From: Salegentibacter sediminis
Lineage (GTDB): Bacteria; Bacteroidota; Bacteroidia; Flavobacteriales; Flavobacteriaceae
NCBI RefSeq assembly: GCF_002078605.1
Contig: NZ_MSJR01000001.1
Span: forward strand, 682,001 to 746,000
Length of the DNA: 64,000 nt
Direction: 5' to 3'
Shown: positions 1-8,452 of the stretch, piece by piece
Numbering within the stretch: the stretch's first letter is position 1
How the letters are laid out: every line of letters begins with the position of its first letter
The notes under the pieces: generated by a model
What the model was told of the DNA's origin: nothing
Databases searched by the model: none
Seen by the model: only the letters and a program-made list of their open reading frames with translations
Program-made: the position numbers and the translations under genes

Positions 1-1
1 A

Positions 2-376
2 ATGTGGAGCAGCGTGCCGGCGGTGCAGGTGGCAGCCTGGCGAATGCTGCATCATCTTAAAGCTGAAGGCTGGCCGCAAAACTTATTGGATATGATGTAT
101 ATGGAAGATGAGCTGAAAGCTTTTGCGCAAAAGGGAATTAGCAACGGAGAGGCTTCCGCAGAAATTGTTCACCGCGACAGCAATGGTGCCGTGATCGAAG
201 CCGGAGATACCGTGGTGCTTACCAAAGACCTGAATGTGAAAGGCAGTAGTTTAACTGCTAAACGGGGCACGGCAGTACGCCGGGTTTCCCTGGTGCACGA
301 TAACCCTGAACAGATTGAGGGAAAAGTGGAGGGACAGCAAATCGTGATTCTCACGAAGTTTGTAAAAAAAGTATAA
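2..376 (+). CDS. PhnA-family protein, C-terminal part (cut by the left edge)
   Basis: The visible 124 residues match the C-terminal portion of PhnA-type proteins: a conserved helical stretch (WSSVPAVQVAAWRML) followed by the small beta-rich PhnA domain (VIEAGDTVVLTKDL ... EGKVEGQQIVILTKFVKK). Family members normally begin with a zinc-ribbon segment, which would lie left of base 1. The ATG at base 2 falls inside a conserved segment, so it is very unlikely to be the real start. Despite the historical link to alkylphosphonate use, the role of flavobacterial PhnA proteins is not settled; no phosphonate genes are visible. The gene ends just before a strong terminator. Confidence 0.8.
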   Translation: MWSSVPAVQVAAWRMLHHLKAEGWPQNLLDMMYMEDELKAFAQKGISNGEASAEIVHRDSNGAVIEAGDTVVLTKDLNVKGSSLTAKRGTAVRRVSLVHDNPEQIEGKVEGQQIVILTKFVKKV

Positions 377-406
377 AAAATGGCGCGGAATTCCGCGCCA
401 TTTTTT
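376..406. terminator. Bidirectional rho-independent terminator
   Basis: A perfect 20-base palindrome at 381-400 (TGGCGCGGAATTCCGCGCCA) is flanked by an A-run on the left and a T-run on the right. It can therefore stop both the phnA-type gene and the convergent peptidase gene that ends at 429. Confidence 0.9.
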
Positions 407-428
407 CTGTTTAACCTGCGATTAGATT

Positions 429-2525
429 TTACTCCGCAGCCTCATTTTCATCCAGAAGGTTATATTTTCTGGTGTATTCCAACATCTGAGTTTCAAAACT
501 CTCAGGCTGGGTTACTTCGATTTTGATGATCTCACCACTTGCATTGGTTTCAGGAACAAGCACCGGATTCACAAATCCGCTATATGGTGCCGATTTGAAG
601 GGCTCGTTTCTTTCGATCACTTCCTGGTGAATATCCTGGTCTACCTTTACTCCGTAGTTTTCTACGAGGTTTTTGGCGGCTTCATAATCACCTTCAGATT
701 TTATTCTCTGGGTTTCACGTAGCAAGTCTCCGAATAATTCTCTAAGTTTCTGGTAATCTTTGATGTCGTAATAGGTTTTACCATCTTTGGTTACCTTCTC
801 GATCACCCCGTCTTCACGACCTTTTTCAATTACCCAGGCACTTACCCACATTCTGTTTCTCATATGAGCTTCTTCGATATCGTCTCCCGGCTCAATTCTA
901 AGCAGTTGAACTAACATCGCGTTTCTAATATAGCTGTCGTAGGAAGCTTTTCCGAGCTCTTCGGCGTTTTCTACAAGGCCTAATTCTTCCAGTTTCGGGT
1001 CCATAAGATAGTACAAACCTACAAGATCGGCGCGACCTTCTTCCATAGTGGAGGCGTAGCTCTTAAGGGTTTCTTTGGTTTCTCCCACTCCCGGGTTTAT
1101 TTGCCCTGAGGCGTGACCTACCACCTCGTGCAAGGCAGTATGAAGTTTTCCAGAAAGCTCGCCGTACTTTTCAGCCAGTCTTATCTCTTCTTCATCATGT
1201 GCGAATTCGTGAAGTTTTTCAGAGCCACCAGCCTGGTTATAGGCTTCAATGATATTTCCTAAGGAAACAGATTTACTGCCGTGGGCCTTCCTGATCCAGT
1301 TGGCGTTTGGAAGGTTCACGCCAATAGGTGTACTTGGTGAAGCGTCTCCAGCTTCCCCAGCAACCACAACGGTTTTATAGGTTACCCCTACAACTTCTTC
1401 CTTCTTATGCTCGTCCATAATTGGGGCATTATCTTCAAACCACTGCACGTTATCTTCAAAAACCTGCATCTTCTTAGACATGTCGAAGTCCTTAATCTGT
1501 ACGATATTCTCGTAAGAACCGCGGTATCCAATAGGGTCGTTATAGACCTCGATGAAACTGTTGATGTAATCAATATTACCTTCGGTAGCTTCTACCCAGG
1601 CTACGTTATAGTCGTCCCAGGTTTGTAGATCGCCGGTGGTATAATAATCAATAAGCAATCCTAAGGCTTTAGCCTGCTTTTCATTTTCGGCCACAGCCTC
1701 GGCTTTTTCCAGCCAGGAAATAATCTCGGTAATGGCATCTCCATAAAGTCCGTCTGCTTTATAGACCTGCTCAACGAGCTCTCCGTTTTGTTTTACTAAT
1801 CTGGAGTTAAGTCCGTAGGAAAGCGGTTTCTCAGGATTTGGAGATTCTTTTTTAGCGTAAAAAGCTTCCGCTTCAGCGGCAGTCACATCGGGACCATAAA
1901 AGTTAACAGCCGAGCCTAATAACAGGCCTTCTTCCTGGTTAAGGTTTACTTTTTTGTTATCCTTATCGTTAAAGATTACCTCGTAAGCCTCTCCGTTAAG
2001 TTCCGTATTGGTTTCAGCAAGAAGGGTATCGAAATAATCTTTGCTGAAGCCCGGTTTTAGTTTGGCATTGGAGTAGTGGTGGTGAATCCCGTTTGAGAAC
2101 CAAACCCGTTTCAGGTAGGTTTCAAATTCTTTCCAATCTTCTGAAGTTTTATCGCCCTGGTAATTGGTGTAGATGTTTTCCAGTGCTTTTCTGATTTTCA
2201 GGTTATGCCTGTAATTCTGTGCCCACATAATATCGCGGCCAGAAAGTCCGGCTTCCACCAGGTAATAAACCAGTTTTTGTTCCTTTAGGCTGAGGTCTTT
2301 CCAGCCCGGGATCTGGTAACGCAGGATCTTGATGTCTGCAAACTCGTCTACCAGATAATTAAATTCATCGTTTTCAGTAGTAGTTTCAGTATTCGTTTCA
2401 GGGGTTTGAGGGGTCTCGGGAGCTGGAGGAGCTATCACGGGACCATCAGTTCCTTGTCTGCTGGCATCACAGGCTGTAAAAACAGTGGCAAGGGCCAACA
2501 GGAAAATGCTAAATATTTTTCTCAT
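429..2525 (-). CDS. Dipeptidyl-peptidase III-like metallopeptidase (family M49), lipoprotein
   Basis: A zinc exopeptidase expected to remove dipeptides from peptide N-termini. The M49 zinc motif is clear: HEVVGH at about residues 466-471 (the HExxGH form) and EEGRAD at about 495-500, which supplies the third ligand. The N-terminus is a lipoprotein signal, with a hydrophobic stretch ending TAC-DASRQG, so the enzyme is probably membrane-anchored in the cell envelope. I start at the ATG at 2525 because the signal peptide begins there; an ATG 14 codons upstream would put a basic, non-hydrophobic tail in front of it. The length of 698 residues fits bacterial DPP III homologues. It is convergent with the phnA-type gene and appears monocistronic. 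Confidence 0.88.
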   Translation of the reverse strand: MRKIFSIFLLALATVFTACDASRQGTDGPVIAPPAPETPQTPETNTETTTENDEFNYLVDEFADIKILRYQIPGWKDLSLKEQKLVYYLVEAGLSGRDIMWAQNYRHNLKIRKALENIYTNYQGDKTSEDWKEFETYLKRVWFSNGIHHHYSNAKLKPGFSKDYFDTLLAETNTELNGEAYEVIFNDKDNKKVNLNQEEGLLLGSAVNFYGPDVTAAEAEAFYAKKESPNPEKPLSYGLNSRLVKQNGELVEQVYKADGLYGDAITEIISWLEKAEAVAENEKQAKALGLLIDYYTTGDLQTWDDYNVAWVEATEGNIDYINSFIEVYNDPIGYRGSYENIVQIKDFDMSKKMQVFEDNVQWFEDNAPIMDEHKKEEVVGVTYKTVVVAGEAGDASPSTPIGVNLPNANWIRKAHGSKSVSLGNIIEAYNQAGGSEKLHEFAHDEEEIRLAEKYGELSGKLHTALHEVVGHASGQINPGVGETKETLKSYASTMEEGRADLVGLYYLMDPKLEELGLVENAEELGKASYDSYIRNAMLVQLLRIEPGDDIEEAHMRNRMWVSAWVIEKGREDGVIEKVTKDGKTYYDIKDYQKLRELFGDLLRETQRIKSEGDYEAAKNLVENYGVKVDQDIHQEVIERNEPFKSAPYSGFVNPVLVPETNASGEIIKIEVTQPESFETQMLEYTRKYNLLDENEAAE

Positions 2526-2740
2526 AATGTTTTTGTTCTTATTGTAGTCAAAGTTATGAAACTTCATGCAGTAATGGATGCTAAAAAACTGATCAAAGAC
2601 AGGAAACGCCTATATTTTTATTCGAAATATTTAAAAAACCGATCTTTTTACAGGGAGGTGCTGAAGCATCTGTAATAATCAGGTCGTTTAATTACAGATG
2701 TGTAATTGGCTTATTTTTAGGCTTTGGGGTGCTTTTTTGT

Positions 2741-2776
2741 AAAAAAACCTCATAGCTCCCGAAGACCTGTGAGGTT
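2741..2776 (-). terminator. Terminator of the M20 dipeptidase gene
   Basis: Read on the minus strand, arms AACCTCA and TGAGGTT (2770-2776 and 2746-2752) enclose a 17-nt loop and are followed by a run of T. It lies just past the stop codon at 2799. Confidence 0.65.
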
Positions 2777-2798
2777 TAAAATATTAGGGTGCTTTTAA

Positions 2799-4193
2799 CT
2801 ACTCTTCCTGCTTCAGCTTCGTAAAATGCTTAAAGAATAAGGGAATAGTTTCAATTCCCTTCAGGTAATTCCAAATTCCGAAGTGTTCATTAGGAGAATG
2901 GATAGCATCGGTATCGAAGCCGAAGCCCATTAGAATTGTTTTGCTCTTTAATTCCTCTTCAAAAAGGGAGACAATAGGAATACTTCCTCCACTATGCTGC
3001 GGAATAGGTTCTTTCCCGAAGGCTTCAGCATAAGCATCATTCGCAGCCTGATATTCCAGGGTGTCTATTGGGGTTACGTAAGCCTGCCCACCGTGATGCG
3101 TGGTTACTTTCACCTTTACCGATTTTGGGGCGAGGCTTTCAAAATGTTTTGTAAACAATTCACTGATCTTTTCCCAGTCCTGATCGCTAACCAGCCGCAT
3201 CGAAATCTTAGCATAGGCTTTTGAAGGCAATACCGTTTTGGCACCTTCCCCAATATAACCTCCCCAGATCCCGTTTACGTCCAGGGTAGGGCGAATAGAA
3301 GCGCGTTCGAGAGTAGAAAAGCCTTCCTCTCCCTGCACATCTGCGATGTCAAGTTTCTTTTTATATTCTTCCAGGTCAAACGGAGCTTCGGCCATTTTAG
3401 CTCTTTCGGCTTCGCTATATTCTTTTACATCATCATAGAATCCCGGAATAGTAATCCGGTTATTCTCATCCTGCAGGGAAGCGATCATCTTAGATAGCAC
3501 GTTGATAGGATTGGCTACGGCGCCCCCGTAGAGTCCGCTGTGGAGGTCACGATTGGGCCCGGTTACTTCCACTTCCATATAGCTGAGGCCACGTAGGCCT
3601 GTGGTAATAGAGGGAGTGTCCTTAGCGATCATCCCTGTGTCACTGATGAGGATTACATCATTCTGAAGTTTCTCCCTGTTATTCTCAATAAACCAGCCCA
3701 GGTGTTCACTACCTACTTCCTCCTCACCCTCAATCATAAATTTCACGTTGCAGGGGAGCGCATCGTTTTTGGTCATATACTCCAGGGCCTTCACGTGCAT
3801 GTACATTTGGCCTTTATCATCGCAGGCACCACGGGCGAAGATGGCGCCTTCCGGATGAATTTCGGTCTCTTTGATTACCGGCTCGAAAGGTGGCGAGTTC
3901 CAGAGATCTAAAGGATCTGGGGGTTGCACATCGTAATGGCCGTACACCAACACGGTGGGCAGGTTCTTATCGATTATTTTCTCGGCATAGACAACGGGAT
4001 GACCGGGAGTCTCACATATCTCGGCGGAATCACAACCGGCCTCCAAAAGATTTTTCTTCACCGCTTCAGCGGTTTTTAGCATATCAGGCTTGTGTTTGGA
4101 ATCGGCACTTACCGATGGAATTTTCAGAAGATCAATGAGTTCGCTTAGAAAACGATCTTTGTTCTCTTCTACGTATGATTTGATGTCTTTCAT
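2799..4193 (-). CDS. M20-family dipeptidase
   Basis: A cytosolic di-zinc peptidase of the M20 / carnosinase-like group, expected to cleave dipeptides or small acylated peptides. Metal-site motifs are in place: GHYDVQPP with His86 and Asp88, RGACDDKG with Asp125/126, and EGEEEVGSEH with the catalytic Glu pair around 157-159. A central dimerisation domain follows and a distal His lies near the C-terminus (DAIHSPNEHFG). The ATG at 4193 gives 464 residues, normal for the family, and starts directly with the N-terminal helix; the longer frame to 4259 adds 22 residues unlike the family. No signal peptide. Single gene, followed by a terminator. Confidence 0.88.
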   Translation of the reverse strand: MKDIKSYVEENKDRFLSELIDLLKIPSVSADSKHKPDMLKTAEAVKKNLLEAGCDSAEICETPGHPVVYAEKIIDKNLPTVLVYGHYDVQPPDPLDLWNSPPFEPVIKETEIHPEGAIFARGACDDKGQMYMHVKALEYMTKNDALPCNVKFMIEGEEEVGSEHLGWFIENNREKLQNDVILISDTGMIAKDTPSITTGLRGLSYMEVEVTGPNRDLHSGLYGGAVANPINVLSKMIASLQDENNRITIPGFYDDVKEYSEAERAKMAEAPFDLEEYKKKLDIADVQGEEGFSTLERASIRPTLDVNGIWGGYIGEGAKTVLPSKAYAKISMRLVSDQDWEKISELFTKHFESLAPKSVKVKVTTHHGGQAYVTPIDTLEYQAANDAYAEAFGKEPIPQHSGGSIPIVSLFEEELKSKTILMGFGFDTDAIHSPNEHFGIWNYLKGIETIPLFFKHFTKLKQEE

Positions 4194-4242
4194 TATATGA
4201 ATTTTTGATTGAGATAAAGGTAAAAAATTTTTTTGCGGACTA

Positions 4243-4272
4243 TTTGTGAATTGAAACATTTATGTATATTTG
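4243..4272 (+). promoter_or_regulatory. Promoter of tRNA-Leu
   Basis: TTTG at 4243-4246 and TATATTTG at 4265-4272 are separated by 18 nt and match the Bacteroidetes primary-sigma promoter. Transcription should start near 4278, leaving about 55 nt before the tRNA. Confidence 0.7.
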
Positions 4273-4296
4273 CATCCGCTTACAACAAGTAAGTGC

Positions 4297-4325
4297 TTTT
4301 ACAACGAGTCCTAAGTGTTGTAAAA
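4297..4325. repeat. 9-bp inverted repeat in the tRNA-Leu leader
   Basis: TTTTACAAC (4297-4305) and GTTGTAAAA (4317-4325) are perfect complements around an 11-nt loop, ending 7 nt before the mature tRNA. It would form a hairpin in the precursor and may affect 5' processing; that role is inference. Confidence 0.5.
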
Positions 4326-4332
4326 TGTAAAT

Positions 4333-4414
4333 GCGGGCGTGGTGGAATTGGTAGACACGCTAGACTTAGGATCTAGTGCCGCGAGGTGTGAGAGTTCGAG
4401 TCTCTCCGCCCGCA
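4333..4414 (+). tRNA. tRNA-Leu(UAG)
   Basis: Acceptor arms GCGGGCG (4333-4339) and CGCCCGC (4407-4413) pair, with discriminator A at 4414. The anticodon stem CTAGA/TCTAG encloses the loop CTTAGGA, so the anticodon is TAG. A long variable arm marks a class II tRNA, and the T-loop GTTCGAGTC is standard. The 3' CCA is not encoded. The 3' part, from the anticodon loop onward, is shared exactly with 29911-29962 and is the integration site of the element to the right, which restores the gene's 3' end. Confidence 0.97.
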
Positions 4415-4415
4415 C
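4364..4415 (+). repeat. attL: 52-bp direct repeat inside tRNA-Leu
   Basis: Identical to 29911-29962 from the anticodon loop to one base beyond the tRNA end. The flanking bases differ on both sides (G before it here, A at the right copy), which fixes the repeat limits. This is the usual attachment-site arrangement for tyrosine integrases that target a tRNA 3' end. Confidence 0.93.
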
Positions 4416-4423
4416 AGCAAGGG

Positions 4424-4454
4424 AAAAGCCGACTTTTAGGAGTCGGCTTTTTTT
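4424..4454 (+). terminator. Terminator after tRNA-Leu
   Basis: AAAAGCCGACT (4424-4434) and AGTCGGCTTTT (4441-4451) pair perfectly around a 6-nt loop and run into T residues. It lies inside the element's left end; a near copy occurs at 30075-30106. Confidence 0.88.
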
Positions 4455-4459
4455 GTTTG

Positions 4460-4479
4460 GGTAACACAAGGGTAACACA
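4460..4479 (+). repeat. Paired GGTAACACA repeats, left end of the element
   Basis: Two copies of GGTAACACA (4460-4468 and 4471-4479) are spaced 11 bp apart, about one helical turn. The same pair with the same spacing and direction lies at 29786-29805 beside the integrase start. Matching sites at both ends suggest integrase or excisionase arm-binding sites. Confidence 0.6.
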
Positions 4480-4603
4480 TTTTATTAAAACGCCTTACAT
4501 TAAATTCTTTTTAAACTTTTTTAACATCAAAAGTAGCAGAATGAAATGCGGTCGACGGTGGTCTTCCTGAGCACGAGCTAATTGCGGTCCAAAAAAGAAA
4601 GGG

Positions 4604-4889
4604 AATTCGAACGATGCTGCCAAAGAAGCCCTTAAAAAATTAAAAGAAAAAGAATCTACAGTAGCCATGGTTGGGGATGGGGGAAACGATGAGCCGGCAA
4701 TAGCCAATAGCACCGTAGGAATAGCCAGCAGGAAGTAATGTTGCCTTGGAAGCGATGGATATTGCATTGATGGCCGACAAGCCGGAAACACTTCCATATG
4801 CTATTGGATTGAGTAGAAAATCTGAATCTATTATCAGCCCCATCCGCCTGGAATCCAAATTTACAAAACTTAGCTTTTTCGTAATTTAG
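4604..4889 (+). pseudogene. Remnant of a heavy-metal P-type ATPase (C-terminal part)
   Basis: In one frame 4610-4736 reads NDAAKEALKKLKEKEST and then VAMVGDGGNDEPAIANSTVGIAS, the hinge region of P1B ATPases (normally VAMVGDGINDAPALA). It then stops. A different frame from 4737 to the stop at 4889 continues with NVALEAMDIALMADKPET, LPYAIGLSRKS and a short tail. So one frameshift splits the segment, the conserved GDGxNDAP motif is altered to GDGGNDEP, and the whole N-terminal transport and phosphorylation region is absent. It is a dead fragment of a ZntA/CadA-like metal exporter, perhaps captured from an earlier resistance island at this tRNA. The rest of 4455-5047 shows no gene. Confidence 0.8.
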
Positions 4890-5047
4890 GAAAGGATCTT
4901 TTTTGGATGGCTATAATAGTTGATAGAAATTTTAATTAGAAGATTCGTTAATTAAGTTTTTTCTAATTTTCTTAAATAAGGATTATTCAAATGGGGGTAT
5001 CGGGCTGCGTAAGGATAACACCTTTTGGTTACCGGAAGTCCAATGAA

Positions 5048-5611
5048 TTATAACTGAGAGTGTAAAAAATCTGCAGTATCCTTTAAACCTCTGTTCCGTA
5101 AAATATCTAAAACTTCAAACTCATTCAGATCAGGGTTTCTTCTGTTTAGCACCATTTCTTTAAAAGCCTCAACTGCTTGTTCCGGATTTAAATCGATTAT
5201 ATCGGTTAAAAAATCATCTGCAGTTTTAGCCGAAAGACCAAATGAAGCAAGATATTCTTTTGGAAAATCCTTTATATTATTAGTTACTATTACGTTAGCA
5301 TTGGTTTTTATTCCTGCAGCTAAAACATGACAATCTTTAGGATCTGGTAGTGTGAGATTAGGTATTAAGGCTGAGTAATTATTAACCATGGCATCTGGAA
5401 AGGCTAAATTTGCTTTCTCAGCTCTTTTGCTGGCAACTGATTCTTCTACTCCCTTTCTTTTCATTACATCTTTCCACTCATCGAATATATGTTCGCTCCA
5501 TTTCGGGGTATACAAATCATAATAAGCAAACCAGAAAAGCAAATCTCTAATTTCAATTGGATAAATGACGTTTGTGTCCAGAACACATTTAAACCTTACA
5601 CTATGAATCAT
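5048..5611 (-). CDS. PIN-domain toxin (PIN_3 type, VapC-like)
   Basis: A predicted RNase toxin. The PIN fold acidic residues can be seen: Asp12 in VLDTNVI, Glu45 in FDEWK, Asp93 in PKDCHVLAAG, and a polar/acidic end in TNNIKDFP (Asp115). At 187 residues it is longer than classical VapC; the C-terminal helical extension is typical of PIN_3 proteins encoded next to excisionase-like DNA-binding antitoxins. It overlaps the upstream antitoxin gene by 11 bp, so the pair is translationally coupled. The likely job is to stabilise the element in its host. Confidence 0.85.
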   Translation of the reverse strand: MIHSVRFKCVLDTNVIYPIEIRDLLFWFAYYDLYTPKWSEHIFDEWKDVMKRKGVEESVASKRAEKANLAFPDAMVNNYSALIPNLTLPDPKDCHVLAAGIKTNANVIVTNNIKDFPKEYLASFGLSAKTADDFLTDIIDLNPEQAVEAFKEMVLNRRNPDLNEFEVLDILRNRGLKDTADFLHSQL

Positions 5612-6056
5612 ACAGACCTAATTCTTCATCAGACTTCATTATATCAATTAGATGTTGCTTCTGGTCCTTCTTCATCTTTCTTTTGTATTTCATAACATCT
5701 TCAAACCTAACACGTCTATGTTTACCAACCTTGGTAAATTCAATTTTACCTTCTTCGAGCAATTTCACGAAATGAGGTCTTGAACAACCCAAAATCTCCG
5801 CCGCTTTTTGCGTAGTAACTTCTGTAGCCATCGGCACTATCGAAAAAGGTTTACCTTCACTCATTGCCTTCAGAACTTCTCCCAATAATTTTAAAGCTTT
5901 TAATGGAATTTTGATCCTTTCCTGGGTTTCTTCAATTTCAATTTCAGGATTTTCCGATTTTAACTGCCGGATTACAGATGCTAAAGCATCATATGACTCA
6001 ATAGCAATTTTTTGCTCATCTTTTGAAGGACGATTAATATTTTTAAAAGTTTCCAT
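5601..6056 (-). CDS. Excisionase-family HTH antitoxin partner of the PIN toxin
   Basis: A DNA-binding protein of 151 residues. The segment at 79-125 (EVTTQKAAEILGCSRPHF ... GKHRRVRFEDVMKYKR) is a winged MerR-like / HTH_17 fold, as found in excisionases. The N-terminal half is charged and helical. Because its 3' end overlaps the PIN gene, it is best read as the antitoxin and autorepressor of a type II pair rather than as the element's excisionase; a separate excisionase-like gene lies at 27237-27467. Two 9-bp direct repeats just upstream are a natural operator. Confidence 0.8.
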   Translation of the reverse strand: METFKNINRPSKDEQKIAIESYDALASVIRQLKSENPEIEIEETQERIKIPLKALKLLGEVLKAMSEGKPFSIVPMATEVTTQKAAEILGCSRPHFVKLLEEGKIEFTKVGKHRRVRFEDVMKYKRKMKKDQKQHLIDIMKSDEELGLYDS

Positions 6057-6084
6057 AACCTGATCTGTTTTGCTTCTACAATAT

Positions 6085-6102
6085 TAAACGAAATAAACGA
6101 AA
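6085..6102. promoter_or_regulatory. Direct-repeat operator candidate for the toxin-antitoxin pair
   Basis: TAAACGAAA occurs twice in tandem (6085-6093, 6094-6102), about 30 bp upstream of the antitoxin start. Tandem repeats in this position are typical of autoregulated toxin-antitoxin promoters; binding by the HTH protein is inferred. Confidence 0.45.
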
Positions 6103-6216
6103 CAGAATGATAAAAATTGTTAATTATATTAGCTATATCCAAAAACGGATTTACCCAAATTAAGATTATTGAACGACCTGGCGAGATGGCTCTCTCGCTT
6201 CGCCTCACTCAAAACA

Positions 6217-7110
6217 TCAATTTGAATTTCGATATTGGGCAGGCGTATAGCCTGTCCCTTTTTTAAACATCCGGGTAAAATGCTGTGGGTATTTGAACCC
6301 CAATTCATAAGCGATCTGGCTTATAGATTTATCTGCTTCAAATATCTTTTCTTTAGCTATATCTATTAATTTAAGGTGGATATGATCCATTGCCGATTTA
6401 CCGGTTTCCTTTTTAATTAAATCGCCAAAATAATTTGGGGAAAGATTTAATTCCTCTGCAAAATACGCTACAGAAGGCAGGCCTATTTGCTTCGGATTTT
6501 CAGAATGGAAATATTCATGTAATAATTTTTCAAAATTGGAGAGAATACCCTTATTTAAGTTCTCTCTGGTAATAAACTGCCTGTCATAGAAACGTTCGCA
6601 ATAGTTCAGCAATAGTTCAATATTATTGGCTACAATCGTTTTACTGTGTTTGTCTATATTTTGATCGAGTTCGTAATCTATTTTTAAAAACAGTTCCTTT
6701 ACTATTTGTTGTTCTTTTTTAGATAAGTGCAAAGCCTCGTTTAACTCATAGGAAAAAAAGTTATATCTATGGATATTTGCTGCAAGCGGAGTGCCTTTGA
6801 TGAATTCCGGATCAAATAGTAAGGCAAAGCCTTTTGGATTGTAATCTTTTTGGCTTTTTATTCCCACCACCTGACCGGGACCCATAAATACCAGGGTACC
6901 TTCTTCATAATCATAATTATTACGCCCGTATTGGAGCTGCCCGCAGTTTACACCTTTAAGGAATATGGCATAAAAGCCGAAACTGAAATTGCCACTATGT
7001 AAAGGTTTCGCTGTGGAACTGTCAAAAGCAGTAATTAAGGGATGCCTGGTGGGTATCGCCTTAAGTTCATTGTACTGGGAGATGCTATCTATCTTAACTA
7101 AATCCTTCAT
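6217..7110 (-). CDS. AraC-family transcriptional regulator
   Basis: 297 residues with an N-terminal cupin-like sensing domain (a conserved YEEGTLVFMGPGQV segment) and two C-terminal helix-turn-helix units, the second ending ISQIAYELGFKYPQHFTRMFKK. This is the canonical AraC/XylS DNA-binding domain. I prefer the ATG at 7110 over one at 7146 because the protein then starts directly with MKDLVKI, as in relatives. It is divergent from the five-gene operon starting at 7307 with under 200 bp between, the usual arrangement for an activator and its target. The inducer cannot be read from the sequence. Confidence 0.88.
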   Translation of the reverse strand: MKDLVKIDSISQYNELKAIPTRHPLITAFDSSTAKPLHSGNFSFGFYAIFLKGVNCGQLQYGRNNYDYEEGTLVFMGPGQVVGIKSQKDYNPKGFALLFDPEFIKGTPLAANIHRYNFFSYELNEALHLSKKEQQIVKELFLKIDYELDQNIDKHSKTIVANNIELLLNYCERFYDRQFITRENLNKGILSNFEKLLHEYFHSENPKQIGLPSVAYFAEELNLSPNYFGDLIKKETGKSAMDHIHLKLIDIAKEKIFEADKSISQIAYELGFKYPQHFTRMFKKGTGYTPAQYRNSN

Positions 7111-7306
7111 ATTACAGTATCTGAAATTTCCATACAAATATACCAATCAGATTATTAGTAAATTAGAAGACCAGGTCTAATCAGTAAAAATGGTAAGGAT
7201 AGCAGTATTCTGTATACAAAGTGTGGCTGTTTATTATTCGATATTTGTATAGATATGGAATATTTATCTTTATTTAGGTATATGTTCAATTCAAAAATTT
7301 AGTAAT
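7111..7306. promoter_or_regulatory. Divergent control region between araC-type gene and exported-enzyme operon
   Basis: On the minus strand a TATATTTG box (7135-7142) lies about 25 bp before the regulator start. For the plus-strand operon, TTTG (7244-7247) followed after 17 nt by TATCTTTA (7265-7272) is a fair promoter candidate. Between them AGACCaGGTCT (7168-7178) is a perfect odd palindrome, extended by TTAGA/TCTAA, and could bind the AraC protein. All three are motif matches only. Confidence 0.4.
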
Positions 7307-8425
7307 ATGATATTAAAAACACATATTAAACCTAAGACATTATCTTCTCCTTTTAAGGGGATTTTATTATTGCTAAGTTTTTTAATTTTTTCCTGCGGGG
7401 TTCAACATAATGATGAATTAATTATTGAAAAACAAGGAAGTTTCACCGTTGGAGGTACAGTAAAAAAGAGTCCTGGTACTTTTGACCCGGTGGAACACGG
7501 AGCATTTAATCCCGCTAATCAAAGTACCCAGGGGCAAACCCTGCACGGGGATCACGCCACGGTGCTTTTTCAACACCCGGTAAACTCCCGCGAATTACCA
7601 CTGGTTTTCTGGCACGGATTCGGGCAATCGATGAGAACCTGGCAAACTACTCCCGATGGTAGAGAGGGATTCCAAAGTATTTTTCTTCGGAAACGTTTTC
7701 CGGTGTATTTAATCGACCAGCCCCGAAGAGGATTATCTGGAAGAAGTACTGAACCTACCACCATTTCGGCAGGTACCGATGATCAGTTGTGGTTTGGTAT
7801 CTTCAGATTGGGATTAGGGACCGAATTTTATGAAGATGTACAATTCTCAAAAGATCCTGAAGCTTTAGATCAGTTCTTCCGACAAATGACTCCCGATACC
7901 GGGCCCTTGAATATAGAATTAAATATTGATGCGGTTTCTGCTCTATTCAATAAAATCGGTCCTGGCGTGTTGGTGACCCATTCCCACAGTGGTGGGCAAG
8001 GCTGGCTCACAGCTCTGGAAAATGACAATATAAAAGCTATCGCATCTTATGAGCCGGGAAGTAATTTTGTATTTCCGGAGGGAGAAGTACCGGAAGCAAT
8101 ACCTTATTTAGGCGGTCAACTCAGTGCACGGGCAGTTCCTATGTCTGATTTCGAAAAGCTTACTGAAATTCCAATTATCATCTATTATGGAGATTATATC
8201 CCTGAAGAAGAAACACAGAACCCGGGTAAAGAACAGTGGCGGGCAGCGCTTACTATGGCCAGAAAATGGACTTCTATCGTGAACAAGCACGGGGGAGATG
8301 TTACGCTGGTACCACTACCCGAAATCGGAATGAAAGGTAATACGCATTTCCCAATGTCAGATTTAAACAATCAAGAAGTTGCTGAACACTTGTTCGAGTG
8401 GCTACAGGAAAAAGCTTTGGACTAA
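7307..8425 (+). CDS. Alpha/beta-hydrolase lipoprotein
   Basis: 372 residues. A lipoprotein signal peptide ends LLSFLIFSCG, with Cys30 as the lipidation site. The mature part has alpha/beta-hydrolase features: an oxyanion-side HGFGQSMRTW, the strand LVTHSHSGGQGW forming the nucleophile elbow (Ser in THSHSGG in place of the usual GxSxG), and a distal GNTHFPMSD segment likely to supply the catalytic His. The substrate is unknown, and ester or lactone hydrolysis is only a family-level guess. It is the first gene of an operon of five exported proteins transcribed away from the AraC regulator. Confidence 0.8.
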   Translation: MILKTHIKPKTLSSPFKGILLLLSFLIFSCGVQHNDELIIEKQGSFTVGGTVKKSPGTFDPVEHGAFNPANQSTQGQTLHGDHATVLFQHPVNSRELPLVFWHGFGQSMRTWQTTPDGREGFQSIFLRKRFPVYLIDQPRRGLSGRSTEPTTISAGTDDQLWFGIFRLGLGTEFYEDVQFSKDPEALDQFFRQMTPDTGPLNIELNIDAVSALFNKIGPGVLVTHSHSGGQGWLTALENDNIKAIASYEPGSNFVFPEGEVPEAIPYLGGQLSARAVPMSDFEKLTEIPIIIYYGDYIPEEETQNPGKEQWRAALTMARKWTSIVNKHGGDVTLVPLPEIGMKGNTHFPMSDLNNQEVAEHLFEWLQEKALD

Positions 8426-8452
8426 AAACATAATAATCTTAAATAATACATT

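Noticed and set aside
4376-4570. A 64-codon frame starting inside tRNA-Leu
   Set aside because: It runs through the tRNA, the terminator and the attachment site and is clearly not a protein gene.
5601-6056. The element's excisionase
   Set aside because: The HTH type fits, but its 11-bp overlap with a PIN toxin gene and its distance from the integrase make an antitoxin role more likely.
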